A stretch of 34,413 nt of DNA from positions 1 to 34,413 of the forward strand of contig JAJDJB010000017.1 in assembly GCA_030266985.1 (NCBI GenBank). Direction: 5' to 3'. The notes beneath the pieces are model-generated. The model saw nothing but the letters and a program-made list of their open reading frames with translations, ran no database searches and was not told the origin of the DNA. Positions within the stretch are counted from its first letter, which is position 1. Every line of letters begins with the position of its first letter. A program made the position numbers and the translations under genes. Positions 16,476-24,570 of this stretch are shown in pieces. This stretch comes from Synergistaceae bacterium OttesenSCG-928-D05. GTDB lineage: Bacteria > Synergistota > Synergistia > Synergistales > Synergistaceae.

Positions 16476-19004
16476 ATGAAAACTCTGCGAAGAAAAAATG
16501 TATTTTTTGTTATTTTGCTTCTCCTATTGAGCGTGAGCTTGAGTGCAGGATTAACTGCATGGGCCGCGCCCAGTACCTTATGGACAGATGAAGGCGTTGC
16601 TGCTACAGCATTTGCGGAGGGCGAAGGAACGCAGGAGAAGCCGTTTATCATCGAAAACGGCGCACAGCTAGCCTACTTTGCGCAGATGGTGAATTCCGGT
16701 AACAATTACGCGGGGCAATTTTTCCTCCAGTCCGGCGATATCGATTTGAGCGCGCATCTCTGGATTCCGATTGGGGAAGCGTGGGAAGGAACGCGGGGGT
16801 TTAGCGGCACCTTCGACGGAGGCGGGCATAAAATTATTGGTATGGAGCTGGATGGTGCAAAGGCGCTGCGTACTGGCAGTATAGGCTTATTCGCCTTTCT
16901 GTTTGATGGGAACCTGAAGAATATCCATCTTGTCGATGCCAATGTCAGAGGATATTATGCTTCTTCCGGAGGGCGCGCGGCAGGGCTGGTCGGGGGCGTT
17001 ACTGTTAACGGCGGCGTTGCTTCGGAGCTAACGAACTGTTCCTTTGAAGGGACGATCAACGGCGGCCCAAGCATAGGCGGTCTGCTTGGCGGGGTCAAGG
17101 TAAACGGCGAAGGCTCTTTCTTCATGAGGGGATGCAAAGTCAGTGGAACGCTTAACGCCAAGGGCAGCGCGGGCGGTCTTCTCGGGGGCATCGGCGTCGC
17201 AAGCTCGAATGGCTCCGGTTCTGTCTTGATCATGGACTGTCGTGTGGATGCCCAGCTTTACGCCGATGACGGCAATCTTGGCGGTATTACGGCAGGGATA
17301 ACCCTTGAAGCCGGGAAAACCACCATTGATAACTGCTTTGTGGACGGGCGGCTGTCCGGCATAGAGATCGACAATATGGGAGGCATCGCGGCCAACATTA
17401 TGAGCGAGCGCTATTACGGCGACCCTTGGGGTAAGAGCGTGCTATTAATAACGGGATGCCGCGTCGATGCAGAGATCGCCGGGGGCAAGAAATATGTGGA
17501 TCGGGCCTCAAACGTCGGCGGTATTGTCGGCTATATGCGTACCTATTATTCGAAGGGCAGCATCGAAAACTGTTTTTCTACGGGAGATATCAGCGGCTAT
17601 AACGATATCGGCGGTATCATAGGGGACCTGCAGACGCTAGCCGGCGAAGATACGAACCGCGGAATCGTGCAAAACTGCTTTTCCATCGGCAATATCGACG
17701 GCGGCAGCGCCAGCTACGTTGGAGGGATCGTCGGTCTTTCCACCGGGGGGTCGCATATCAGCAACTGCTACGCAACCGGGGGCGTTATTGGCGGATTGAG
17801 CGTCGGCGGTATCGCCGGGTCAATTCGTCTTGAAAGCATGGCAGCGCTCTTCAACTGCTATGCACTCGGCAATATTTCGGGCGACAAAGAGGTCGGCGGT
17901 ATCATAGGGCGCCTGGATTATGCCACGGGGACTGTTGTGCGGAACGTTGCTCTACACGACACGATTACCGGCACGGAGGACATCGGCAGAGTATATGGTG
18001 TGAAAGTATATCCGCCCTCAGACGACCTCATCGTGCGATATAACTATGCAAACGCAGCGCTGCGCGTGAACGAAGCGACGATTTCAAACGGCACAGACTA
18101 CGACAAAAACGGGCTTGACGTCACGCTCGTAACGCTGCGCACGCAAAGCTGGTGGCGCGAGTCGGGGGCATTCCTCTTCGGCAATACCGCATCCGCGCCA
18201 TGGGTGTGGGACGATACGCTGAAACGGCCCGTCCTCTACTTTGCTGACTTGTCCGGCGAACCGGTGGGCGGCGGAGTTTCGACAGAACTGCCGGAAGGCG
18301 TTCCCGCGGATGTGTCCGCAGTCGCGGCGGACAACCTGAAGACGGGCAGCGAAGCTTTCGAGGACGAAGCTCCTGTTGTCGATAAGGTACGTGCGCAGTC
18401 GGGCTTTGGCGAAACGGCGTTTGGCTCGGGCGGTGCGCTTCAGCATAGTGCGCTTGTGTCCGTCAGTGGATTTGCAAACGTAAAGGAAACGGATTTTACG
18501 CCGCTTCCTGTTTTTGAGGCGAAAGTCGGCGAGGCCGGGCAGATCGCGGCCGTTTCCTTAAAACTGGTTGGCGCACAACTCTTTGCGGCAACGGCGGGCA
18601 GGGTGCATGTGGCGAAGATTCTTTCGCCGACAACGCAGGAAAGGTATACGTTTATTTCGAATCCGGCCGATACGGCGGATAAAACTTTTGCAATCCAGCA
18701 AGAGGGCAGCGCGGCATTCCTGTCCGCAAACGCGGCGATCAGCAGTGTGGGGGATTATCGCGTTGTCTTGTTTATCCGCGATGGCGGAACGTTTGACCTC
18801 GATGGCGTTGTAAACGCGCGCGTACTCGACCCGAACGTGATTGTAGACCCGCTTGCCCTGAATCCAGACAACCCGGATGATCCGGATAATCCGGGCGGCA
18901 CAAAGTCAGGCGGTGATTCGAGTAACTGCGCGACGCTGCCGGGCGCGTTTGCCCTGTTTACACTCGCAGCGCTGCCGTTTATCGGAAGGCCGCGTCGTTC
19001 GTAA
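16476..19004 (+). CDS. Secreted GLUG-repeat protein with Synergist-CTERM-type C-terminal tail
   Basis: 842 residues. The signal peptide is long (RRK, then a 20-residue hydrophobic core, cleavage likely after AWA at 30). The start of the mature region resembles GLUG-associated beta-helix entry segments (GTQEKPFIIENGAQLAYFA, then TFDGGGHKIIGM). About nine GLUG-type units follow to about residue 500, each with a G-G-I/L-x-G turn and nearly always one cysteine in an (N/G/D)C-(F/Y/K/R) context. Residues 600-800 form an unassigned domain. An Asp/Asn/Pro linker then leads to GGDSSNC, a hydrophobic helix and a basic end (GRPRRS), the three-part layout of Synergist-CTERM sorting tails. It is probably processed and anchored at or released from the cell surface. 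Function unknown; adhesion is possible. It is flanked on both sides by membrane LuxR paralogues. Confidence 0.85.
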   Translation: MKTLRRKNVFFVILLLLLSVSLSAGLTAWAAPSTLWTDEGVAATAFAEGEGTQEKPFIIENGAQLAYFAQMVNSGNNYAGQFFLQSGDIDLSAHLWIPIGEAWEGTRGFSGTFDGGGHKIIGMELDGAKALRTGSIGLFAFLFDGNLKNIHLVDANVRGYYASSGGRAAGLVGGVTVNGGVASELTNCSFEGTINGGPSIGGLLGGVKVNGEGSFFMRGCKVSGTLNAKGSAGGLLGGIGVASSNGSGSVLIMDCRVDAQLYADDGNLGGITAGITLEAGKTTIDNCFVDGRLSGIEIDNMGGIAANIMSERYYGDPWGKSVLLITGCRVDAEIAGGKKYVDRASNVGGIVGYMRTYYSKGSIENCFSTGDISGYNDIGGIIGDLQTLAGEDTNRGIVQNCFSIGNIDGGSASYVGGIVGLSTGGSHISNCYATGGVIGGLSVGGIAGSIRLESMAALFNCYALGNISGDKEVGGIIGRLDYATGTVVRNVALHDTITGTEDIGRVYGVKVYPPSDDLIVRYNYANAALRVNEATISNGTDYDKNGLDVTLVTLRTQSWWRESGAFLFGNTASAPWVWDDTLKRPVLYFADLSGEPVGGGVSTELPEGVPADVSAVAADNLKTGSEAFEDEAPVVDKVRAQSGFGETAFGSGGALQHSALVSVSGFANVKETDFTPLPVFEAKVGEAGQIAAVSLKLVGAQLFAATAGRVHVAKILSPTTQERYTFISNPADTADKTFAIQQEGSAAFLSANAAISSVGDYRVVLFIRDGGTFDLDGVVNARVLDPNVIVDPLALNPDNPDDPDNPGGTKSGGDSSNCATLPGAFALFTLAALPFIGRPRRS

Positions 19005-19025
19005 TATTTTTAAGAAAACACTTCC

Positions 19026-19101
19026 GTCTCATGCAAGCGCATGAGATGTTAACGAAACGGCTCGCGAGACCCCCCTCTTCGCGGGCCGTTTGATTTTTTT
19101 A
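19026..19101 (+). terminator. Double hairpin terminator after the GLUG protein
   Basis: The first hairpin is CTCATGC-AAGC-GCATGAG (19028-19045, extended to 19026-19047). A 13-bp stem then starts AAACGGC (19055-19061) and closes with GCCGTTT (19085-19091), followed by a T-run (19094-19101). This is a strong intrinsic terminator, so the downstream LuxR gene needs its own promoter. Confidence 0.88.
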
Positions 19102-19240
19102 TATGCTTTGGTCTTTATGCAGCGTGAAGCCAATGTATATGCATCAGCGTTATAAAGCAGGGCAATCCGCCATACTGCGAAAAAATTTCGTATCTGTTTT
19201 TTACAGAATTTATCCGCAAAAATACAAAAGAGAAGTCCTT

Positions 19241-19249
19241 TGATATAAT
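19241..19249 (+). promoter_or_regulatory. Extended -10 promoter of the second membrane LuxR gene
   Basis: TGATATAAT has a perfect -10 with the TGn extension; no good -35 is seen. A short dyad TGGG-GTAT-CCCA follows at about 19256-19267, near the expected start of transcription, and could be an operator. The leader is about 40 bases. Confidence 0.6.
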
Positions 19250-19293
19250 GTTTTCTGGGGTATCCCAATCTTTTATTATAGTCAGGGGATTTT

Positions 19294-20697
19294 ATGAAAA
19301 TCGCAAGAGCGCACAACGCAACGGATTTGAGAAATGCCGTATTGCCTTTCTCCATTTACGCGTTTTACATGTTCGTTTTCCTGCTGACCGAGCTAGTGCT
19401 TTACGACAGGACTGCTCAGGTAATGGGAAGCGGCTATGTAACTCGTGTCTATGCTCTCAATCTGCTGTTTTTAGCGGCGGGGTATCTTGTCTTTGCGTTC
19501 GTGCAGGCGCGTTTTGCAGGAAATCTTTCTGAGAAAAAATCCGTGTCTTTTTTTGTTCTCGTTTTTGTTCTCACAATCTCAGGGGCGCTTCTTGCGCCGA
19601 TTTCTTCTTCCTTCATCTATTTGTCGATGGGTTTTTTCTGTATGTTTTCGCTTGGTTATTTGGGCGGCGTCGTGCATTACCGCGTATCGCTCGACCTCTA
19701 TGGATCTCCATGCATATCGAAATCGGTTGGTTTCGCGATCGCGCTTGCAATTTGCATGCAATATATCGTGCAAAATTATACATCCGGAAATGTCGCGCAT
19801 GCTGTCAGCCTTATTATGGGCGCAACATTGCTCTCTCTTCTGATGTACTTTGCTCCAGTTACGCATGTAACTGAACCGGCCTGTCGAACGGAATCGCGTG
19901 TCCAATTCAAAGAACTGCTCGCGTTGATCGTATTGGTGGTGCTGATGTCCCTCATTGTCGGTATCAAGGACGGTATTGTGACCGATATGCACGCACGTGG
20001 CGAGTTGAATGTAAGCGGTGGGGTACGATTGCTTTTTGCGGCCGGCCTTATGATCGCCGGGATCGTTGGAGACTGCGGCGAGCGGCGCTACATGGGCATC
20101 GCTACGGCGGTGACTCTGATTTTCTCGACGATCGCAACGTTTTTCCTGAGTAATCCGGATACTTATGCGATAGCGCTCAGCGTTTTTTATTTTTACGGGG
20201 GTTTTTATATCACCTATATATCGGTCGCATTTCTCGAAATCGCGCCGGAGACGGACTGCCCTGCGCTTTGGGCCGGCATGGGGAGGATTGTGCGTTCCAC
20301 GACGATTTCCCTGGCCGCATATCCCGCGGCGCAGCTCTTTTCTTTTGCAGGCGTTGCTGGCGGAACGGTTGTTTTGGTTGTCAATACAGTATTGACGATG
20401 GTCGCAATCGTTGTCTTTTTTATCGCCAATAAATTCGAACGGAAGAAAAAAGAAATGCCTGCCAAAGAGTTCGACGAAAAAAAGTTTTTTGCCGAGAACG
20501 CGTTCACAATGCGCGAAGTCGAAATATTTGCCAAGATACTTGTCAGTGATAAAAACCTGAAAGAAATCGCAGGGGAGTTGTATATTTCGGAGCGCGTCCT
20601 CCAGCGCCATCTGTCGAGCATGTACGAAAAAACGGGAACGAACTCGCGCGCGTCGTTGCTACGTTGCTATTACGAGTCCAAAAAAGGCGAATCCTAA
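19294..20697 (+). CDS. Polytopic membrane LuxR-type transcriptional regulator (paralogue 2)
   Basis: 467 residues from ATG 19294, with CAGGGG upstream. The layout matches the protein at 14764-16149: about 12 hydrophobic segments, with GYLGGVVH, KDGIV, GIVGDCGERRY and WAGMGRIVR at equivalent places. A C-terminal LuxR helix-turn-helix (FTMREVEIFAKIL ... EIAGELYISERVLQRHLSSMYEKTGTNSR) follows. Both paralogues have an unusual L-Q-(K/R)-H-L recognition-helix core, so they may read similar sites. The conserved acidic and basic residues within membrane segments suggest a ligand or ion site rather than simple anchoring. It has its own promoter and terminator. Probably regulates the GLUG gene, itself or both; inferred from position only. 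Confidence 0.85.
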   Translation: MKIARAHNATDLRNAVLPFSIYAFYMFVFLLTELVLYDRTAQVMGSGYVTRVYALNLLFLAAGYLVFAFVQARFAGNLSEKKSVSFFVLVFVLTISGALLAPISSSFIYLSMGFFCMFSLGYLGGVVHYRVSLDLYGSPCISKSVGFAIALAICMQYIVQNYTSGNVAHAVSLIMGATLLSLLMYFAPVTHVTEPACRTESRVQFKELLALIVLVVLMSLIVGIKDGIVTDMHARGELNVSGGVRLLFAAGLMIAGIVGDCGERRYMGIATAVTLIFSTIATFFLSNPDTYAIALSVFYFYGGFYITYISVAFLEIAPETDCPALWAGMGRIVRSTTISLAAYPAAQLFSFAGVAGGTVVLVVNTVLTMVAIVVFFIANKFERKKKEMPAKEFDEKKFFAENAFTMREVEIFAKILVSDKNLKEIAGELYISERVLQRHLSSMYEKTGTNSRASLLRCYYESKKGES

Positions 20698-20793
20698 ACC
20701 GTAACGCGCTTTTGCGCGCTTGTTTTTGCACGCGGCTGTTAGGAGACGAAAGATACGGTAAGAATAACCGCATGATATTTTTGCGAAATAAAG

Positions 20794-20823
20794 CGGGCTG
20801 CCTGAGGGTTTGCCCGTTTTTTT
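20794..20823 (+). terminator. Intrinsic terminator after the second LuxR gene
   Basis: CGGGC (20794-20798) pairs with GCCCG (20812-20816) and is followed by seven T residues. A weaker hairpin, CGCGC-TTTT-GCGCG with a T-rich tail, occurs about 85 bp earlier, directly after the gene. Confidence 0.7.
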
Positions 20824-20846
20824 ACGGTTTTGTTAATTTTCAACGA

Positions 20847-20874
20847 TTGACAAAGGTCTGATACGTGATAAAAT
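20847..20874 (+). promoter_or_regulatory. Promoter of the tRNA-Ala/tRNA-Pro pair
   Basis: Consensus -35 TTGACA (20847-20852), 16-bp spacer, and extended -10 TGATAAAAT (20866-20874), ending 18 bp before the tRNA-Ala. One of the best promoters in the window. Confidence 0.85.
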
Positions 20875-20892
20875 TGCTTGCGTGGTTGAAAT

Positions 20893-20967
20893 GGGGCTGT
20901 AGCTCAGCGGGAGAGCACTTCCCTCGCACGGAAGGGGTCGGGCGTTCAAATCGCCTCAGCTCCACCA
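20893..20967 (+). tRNA. tRNA-Ala, anticodon CGC
   Basis: 75 bases including the encoded CCA. The acceptor stem GGGGCTG/CAGCTCC contains the G3-U70 wobble pair that is the main alanine identity element. The anticodon stem CTTCC/GGAAG encloses loop CTCGCAC, giving CGC, which reads GCG. The T-loop is TTCAAAT. GCG is frequent in the genes here. Confidence 0.96.
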
Positions 20968-20979
20968 TTCTCCTACCAC

Positions 20980-21057
20980 CGGGATGTAGCGCAGTCTGGT
21001 TAGCGCACCTGCTTTGGGAGCAGGGGGTCGGTGGTTCGAATCCACTCATCCCGACCA
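20980..21057 (+). tRNA. tRNA-Pro, anticodon TGG
   Basis: 78 bases including the encoded CCA. The acceptor CGGGATG/CATCCCG has the C1-G72 pair typical of bacterial tRNA-Pro. The anticodon stem CCTGC/GCAGG encloses TTTGGGA, giving TGG. It lies 12 bp after tRNA-Ala and shares its promoter. Confidence 0.96.
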
Positions 21058-21071
21058 CTCATAACAATAAG

Positions 21072-21106
21072 AAAAAACCGGCCGCTTGGACCGGTTTTGT
21101 TTTTTG
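21072..21106. terminator. Bidirectional terminator between the tRNAs and the methyltransferase-like gene
   Basis: AAAACCGG (21074-21081) pairs with CCGGTTTT (21091-21098), with A residues on the left and a T-run on the right. It ends the tRNA transcript and, on the other strand, the gene ending at 21118. Confidence 0.88.
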
Positions 21107-21117
21107 CCGCGATATGC

Positions 21118-23304
21118 TTAATTATTTTCTACGATCGAAATTTCCTGCGGAGTCAGTTTATAGAGCCTGTAGACCGTGCGATTCAGCGCGCGCTCCGCTT
21201 TCGTGATGCGGTCTTCTTCCTGTTCGCTTCTGTCCGTTTTTGGTTTCGCGGAAAGAAGCGAGATTGTTTTCGCGTGTTCGCGCACTTCGTCGCGCAGTTT
21301 TCGCTGGAATCCGTTCGTCTCGCTGATTTCTCTGATTGGCAGCGTCGAGAGGTTCGCGGGTTTCAGTTCAAAATAGCCGTTTAGCAGCTCCGTCGTGATG
21401 CGGCGCGCGTAAAAATCCATCAGGCGTGAATTCAAAAGTCCCAAAAGATAATAATCGTCCGAGCACACGATGGAGGTTTTGTCGTTTGAAAAGAGCCCTT
21501 TTTCGTCCATCGTCGCGGATATCTGGTTTACGATGCTTGGTGAAATGATTTTGGCCGTTTCAAACTCGTCGTAATATTTGCACGAGCGCAGTTCCCACCA
21601 GTAATCGCCCCGGTCTTTGCGCATTTTTGCCTTCGCTTCGTGCTGTGCAAGGCGATTCGCTGCGGCGGGGTAGGTCGCCCGGAACCACTCCCATGCTTCG
21701 CTGTTGCCGCGGTGTTTGTCGGTGAATCCGCGCGGGATAAAAATCAGATATTTTTTTACCGCAGGCGCGGCGTATCGCTTGACGTTTCTGCCGCTCAGGA
21801 AGGGGCGCAGCAGTGTCCCGGAGGCGGCGTCCGTACGCGAGATTTCATCGGCCTCATTTTTGTCGACGACAAACGCTTCGTTGAGTCCGGTCAGGATGCC
21901 GCGATAAATTCGCCCTTCGACGTACGTATCAAGCGGGACGCCGATTTCCCTGATTTTCTGCATGACGTCCTGCAATGAAGCCGTTTCAAAGTTCCACGGT
22001 TTTTCGTCGAGGCGGTCACGCCGGAATGCAAATGCCGTTTCCTCGGCAAGCTCTGGCAGCGCTTCGTGCACACGTTCCGAGACGAGCGTGACCTGTGTAG
22101 TGTCTCCCTGCGCATCGGCTGTAGCGATTACAACTGAGAGCGGTGTCACGACGCCGCGCATTGCGGGAATGTTGCCGTAATCGACGATGTCCGTGATGTT
22201 TTTCGCCGCGAGAAACGCGCGAAGCGGTGCGCCGTAATCCGAGCGCAGCCAGCGGTTTGAAGTCAGCGTCGCAAGCACGCCTTTGTCCGCGAGCAGTGAA
22301 AAAGCGCGTTCGATATAGTAACAGTAAAGGTCGGCGCCCTTATGATAAACGGCGGAATGCACGAATGTATCTTTGATTTGAGAAAATTCTTCCTGTCTGA
22401 CGTGCGGCGGATTTGTGAGCACCACGTCGAACCGCTCAGCGAACAAGTCTTCATGCAGCACGCTCCCGAATGCGAAGTGCGAATCGTTTATCTTTGCACC
22501 TTCGGGCAGCATCGCACGGATATCAAGCTTTAACAGCTCCAGGGCGCCCGCGTCCAGGTCTGACGCATAGGCGGCGTTGACCCAGAAATCGCGCAGGTGG
22601 TCCTGATGAGAATGCGGTGCGCGCGTGCTGATATATTTTGCGAGATGATCACGCATCCCGGCGATTTGCTCCGCCATCGCGGATAGCATTTGCAAGTTGT
22701 TCGCAGAGATATCGCAAACTTTGATTTCGGCAAGCGCCCTATCGATTTCTTTTGCGTTCTGCTGGATCGGCAAGTCATCATAGAGGAAGTTGAACGCGGA
22801 GAAGTAGCCGTCGATTGCCGCGCTATTTAAAAAAGGGCAATGGCTGTGCAGAAATTTTTTGAGCGTTTGCGTACACATGTAACGCAGAATATCTTCCGGA
22901 ATCGTTGTGCCGCTTTTTGCGCGCGAAAGGAAATAATAGCGCCATGTTTCGTCCGTGCCGGAGGGCAGCGCAAACAGAATCCCCTCGACGCCGTTCTCCA
23001 ACATATGCTTTTCGACCAGCTGCAGCGCGGGTGCTTTCAGACGCTGGAGGTCCATGCCTGGCTGCGGGCGCAGAAACAGCACTTCGAAACGGCTGTGCGT
23101 TCCTGCCGGGGCATAAGAAGCGATCATACGATATGACGCGAAATAATCTTTAAAATCCGCGCCAATGTGTACGCCCGAACGAATCCACCTGTCGTTCTCG
23201 TTCAGATCCGGCCAGGTACGCTTCGCGATCTCCAGAAATTGCGCTGCCTCGAAAGAGGTTGTAAAAAGCTCGCTTTCTGTACGGGATATCTTGGTTCCGG
23301 ACAT
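21118..23304 (-). CDS. Degenerate adenine-specific DNA methyltransferase-like protein (Eco57I / type IIG-like) with specificity domain
   Basis: 728 residues from ATG 23304, preferred over the GTG at 23313 because AAAGGCGG lies 8 bases upstream. The middle resembles an N6-adenine methyltransferase: a motif I region IKVC-DISANNLQML (D198-L207), SDLDAGALELLKL (248 onward; motif II-like) and DVVLTNPPH (NPPH, 298-301). In active relatives motif I reads D-P-A-x-G-S-G-A-F-L and the catalytic motif NPP(Y/F); here the SAM-binding glycines are all gone and Tyr is replaced by His. The C-terminal half carries a TaqI-like target-recognition region (LLRPFLSGRNVKRY ... YYLLGLLNSRLMDFY ... NLSTLPI) that looks intact. 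The N-terminal 190 residues are unassigned; no PD-(D/E)xK site was obvious. It stands alone, without a restriction or modification partner, next to a tRNA pair. Probably catalytically dead or changed; a DNA-binding or decoy role is possible. Confidence 0.75.
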   Translation of the reverse strand: MSGTKISRTESELFTTSFEAAQFLEIAKRTWPDLNENDRWIRSGVHIGADFKDYFASYRMIASYAPAGTHSRFEVLFLRPQPGMDLQRLKAPALQLVEKHMLENGVEGILFALPSGTDETWRYYFLSRAKSGTTIPEDILRYMCTQTLKKFLHSHCPFLNSAAIDGYFSAFNFLYDDLPIQQNAKEIDRALAEIKVCDISANNLQMLSAMAEQIAGMRDHLAKYISTRAPHSHQDHLRDFWVNAAYASDLDAGALELLKLDIRAMLPEGAKINDSHFAFGSVLHEDLFAERFDVVLTNPPHVRQEEFSQIKDTFVHSAVYHKGADLYCYYIERAFSLLADKGVLATLTSNRWLRSDYGAPLRAFLAAKNITDIVDYGNIPAMRGVVTPLSVVIATADAQGDTTQVTLVSERVHEALPELAEETAFAFRRDRLDEKPWNFETASLQDVMQKIREIGVPLDTYVEGRIYRGILTGLNEAFVVDKNEADEISRTDAASGTLLRPFLSGRNVKRYAAPAVKKYLIFIPRGFTDKHRGNSEAWEWFRATYPAAANRLAQHEAKAKMRKDRGDYWWELRSCKYYDEFETAKIISPSIVNQISATMDEKGLFSNDKTSIVCSDDYYLLGLLNSRLMDFYARRITTELLNGYFELKPANLSTLPIREISETNGFQRKLRDEVREHAKTISLLSAKPKTDRSEQEEDRITKAERALNRTVYRLYKLTPQEISIVENN

Positions 23305-23335
23305 TTCAAACACCGCCTTTTTTGCTCTGCTATAT

Positions 23336-23364
23336 AGTATAGAACATTATGCAGCTTTATCCAA
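23336..23364 (-). promoter_or_regulatory. Promoter of the methyltransferase-like gene
   Basis: Minus strand: -35 TTGGAT (23364-23359), 17-bp spacer, -10 TATACT (23341-23336), about 30 bp before the start codon. The presence of a good promoter argues that the gene is expressed. Confidence 0.6.
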
Positions 23365-23424
23365 TATAGATTATAAGTAATCAATTACTGCCCGAGAATC
23401 GACATATTGTATCCCGTACACCTC

Positions 23425-23433
23425 TGCTATAAT
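23425..23433 (+). promoter_or_regulatory. Extended -10 promoter of the MBL-fold hydrolase gene
   Basis: TGCTATAAT has a perfect -10 with TGn. Only a poor -35 is present. It lies 52 bp before the GTG start. Confidence 0.65.
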
Positions 23434-23485
23434 CGAGAAGTACTGCGCTACACCCAATAGGTTCAAGGCGAAAGGAATGATATAG

Positions 23486-24337
23486 GTGAAAACAACTGTT
23501 TTTGCGATTGTTCCGCTTCTTTTTCTGCTGTTATTCTTTACGGTGCCCGCCCATGCTTGGGGACATGTGTACACAAAGAAGGTTGGCGACTTCGAGGTCA
23601 GCATGCTTTCCGAACGGCAAGGGGAAGGAGACGTCAAGATCCTGATTGGCGCCTCGCCCGAAGATCTGCGAAAATTTCTGCCGCAGGGAAAATTCCCAAA
23701 CGCGGTCTGTGCTTATCTCGTCAAAACGCCGGATAGAACATACCTTATCGACACCGGCTTCGGAACACTGCTCTTTGAAAATATGAAATCACTTGGCGTT
23801 GCGCCCGAAGATGTGGATGTCCTGCTTGTGACCCACAGTCACGGGGACCACATTGGCGGCATGGTACGCGACGACAAAGCAACTTTCCCGAAAGCGCTTG
23901 TCTATGCGGACGAGCGGGAAATATCCTGGTCGGAGGGTTTGCGGAAAAATCTGACGTATTATCCGGAGCGGACGCACGCGTTTAAGGCGGACGGACTCAA
24001 AGCGGCAGGAACGGAACTTTTTCCAGGTATCCGCGCAATCGCTGCGTACGGTCACACACCGGGCCACACGCTTTTCCTGCTTGAATCGAACGGTGAAAAA
24101 TTATTGATCTGGGGCGACCTGACACACGCGATGGCAATACAGATCCCGCGCCCCGACGTCTCCGTTACTTATGATACCGACCCCGCCCAGGCGGCGAGGA
24201 CGCGCAAGGAAGTTCTAAAATACGCGGCAGAAACGGGCGTTCCGGTCGCAGGCATGCACATTGCGTATCCCGGAATGGGGGAAATTGAGTTCGAAGACAA
24301 GGAAAAAGAAATTTATAAATTTATCCCCATGAAATAG
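23486..24337 (+). CDS. Exported metallo-beta-lactamase-fold hydrolase
   Basis: 283 residues from GTG 23486, which has AAAGGA 9 bases upstream; the ATG at 23477 is followed at once by a stop. The signal peptide is clear (hydrophobic 5-20, cleavage likely after AHA, 24). All five MBL metal motifs are seen: IDTG (88-91), THSHGDH (116-122), YGHTPGHT (H190, H194), WGDLTH (D211) and GMHIAYPG (H258). A two-zinc hydrolase located in the periplasm or outside the cell is expected. The family covers lactonases, beta-lactamase-like and phosphonate or sulfatase-type enzymes; the sequence seen does not fix the substrate. It stands as a single gene with its own promoter. Confidence 0.88.
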   Translation: MKTTVFAIVPLLFLLLFFTVPAHAWGHVYTKKVGDFEVSMLSERQGEGDVKILIGASPEDLRKFLPQGKFPNAVCAYLVKTPDRTYLIDTGFGTLLFENMKSLGVAPEDVDVLLVTHSHGDHIGGMVRDDKATFPKALVYADEREISWSEGLRKNLTYYPERTHAFKADGLKAAGTELFPGIRAIAAYGHTPGHTLFLLESNGEKLLIWGDLTHAMAIQIPRPDVSVTYDTDPAQAARTRKEVLKYAAETGVPVAGMHIAYPGMGEIEFEDKEKEIYKFIPMK

Positions 24338-24408
24338 AAACAGTACGCCCGGAGATAAAAAATATGCGCGCGGCAATGGATAAGCGCACCCGGCACGAAC
24401 CTGCTTGC

Positions 24409-24438
24409 TTGACAGGATAACACTGCGAATGCTATCAT
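24409..24438 (+). promoter_or_regulatory. Promoter of tRNA-Gly
   Basis: Consensus -35 TTGACA (24409-24414), 18-bp spacer, and extended -10 TGCTATCAT (24430-24438), 12 bp before the tRNA. Confidence 0.8.
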
Positions 24439-24450
24439 TCCTGCGTTGTC

Positions 24451-24526
24451 GCGGAAATAGCTCAGTTGGTAGAGCGATGGCCTTCCAAGCCGTAGGTCGC
24501 GGGTTCGAGTCCCGTTTTCCGCTCCA
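24451..24526 (+). tRNA. tRNA-Gly, anticodon TCC
   Basis: 76 bases including the encoded CCA. Acceptor GCGGAAA/TTTCCGC; the anticodon stem encloses CTTCCAA, giving TCC, which reads GGA and GGG. The T-loop is TTCGAGT. Single-gene transcript with promoter and terminator. Confidence 0.97.
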
Positions 24527-24534
24527 GTGATATC

Positions 24535-24570
24535 AAAGACTCCCCGGTTCGTGCCGTGGGAGTCTTTTTT
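24535..24570 (+). terminator. Intrinsic terminator after tRNA-Gly
   Basis: AAAGACTCCC (24535-24544) pairs with GGGAGTCTTT (24558-24567), followed by further T residues. Confidence 0.92.

Noticed and set aside
20893-23304. Genomic island inserted at the tRNA-Ala/Pro pair
   Set aside because: No integrase and no repeated tRNA 3' end were found, and only one accessory gene follows; not supportable as a mobile element.
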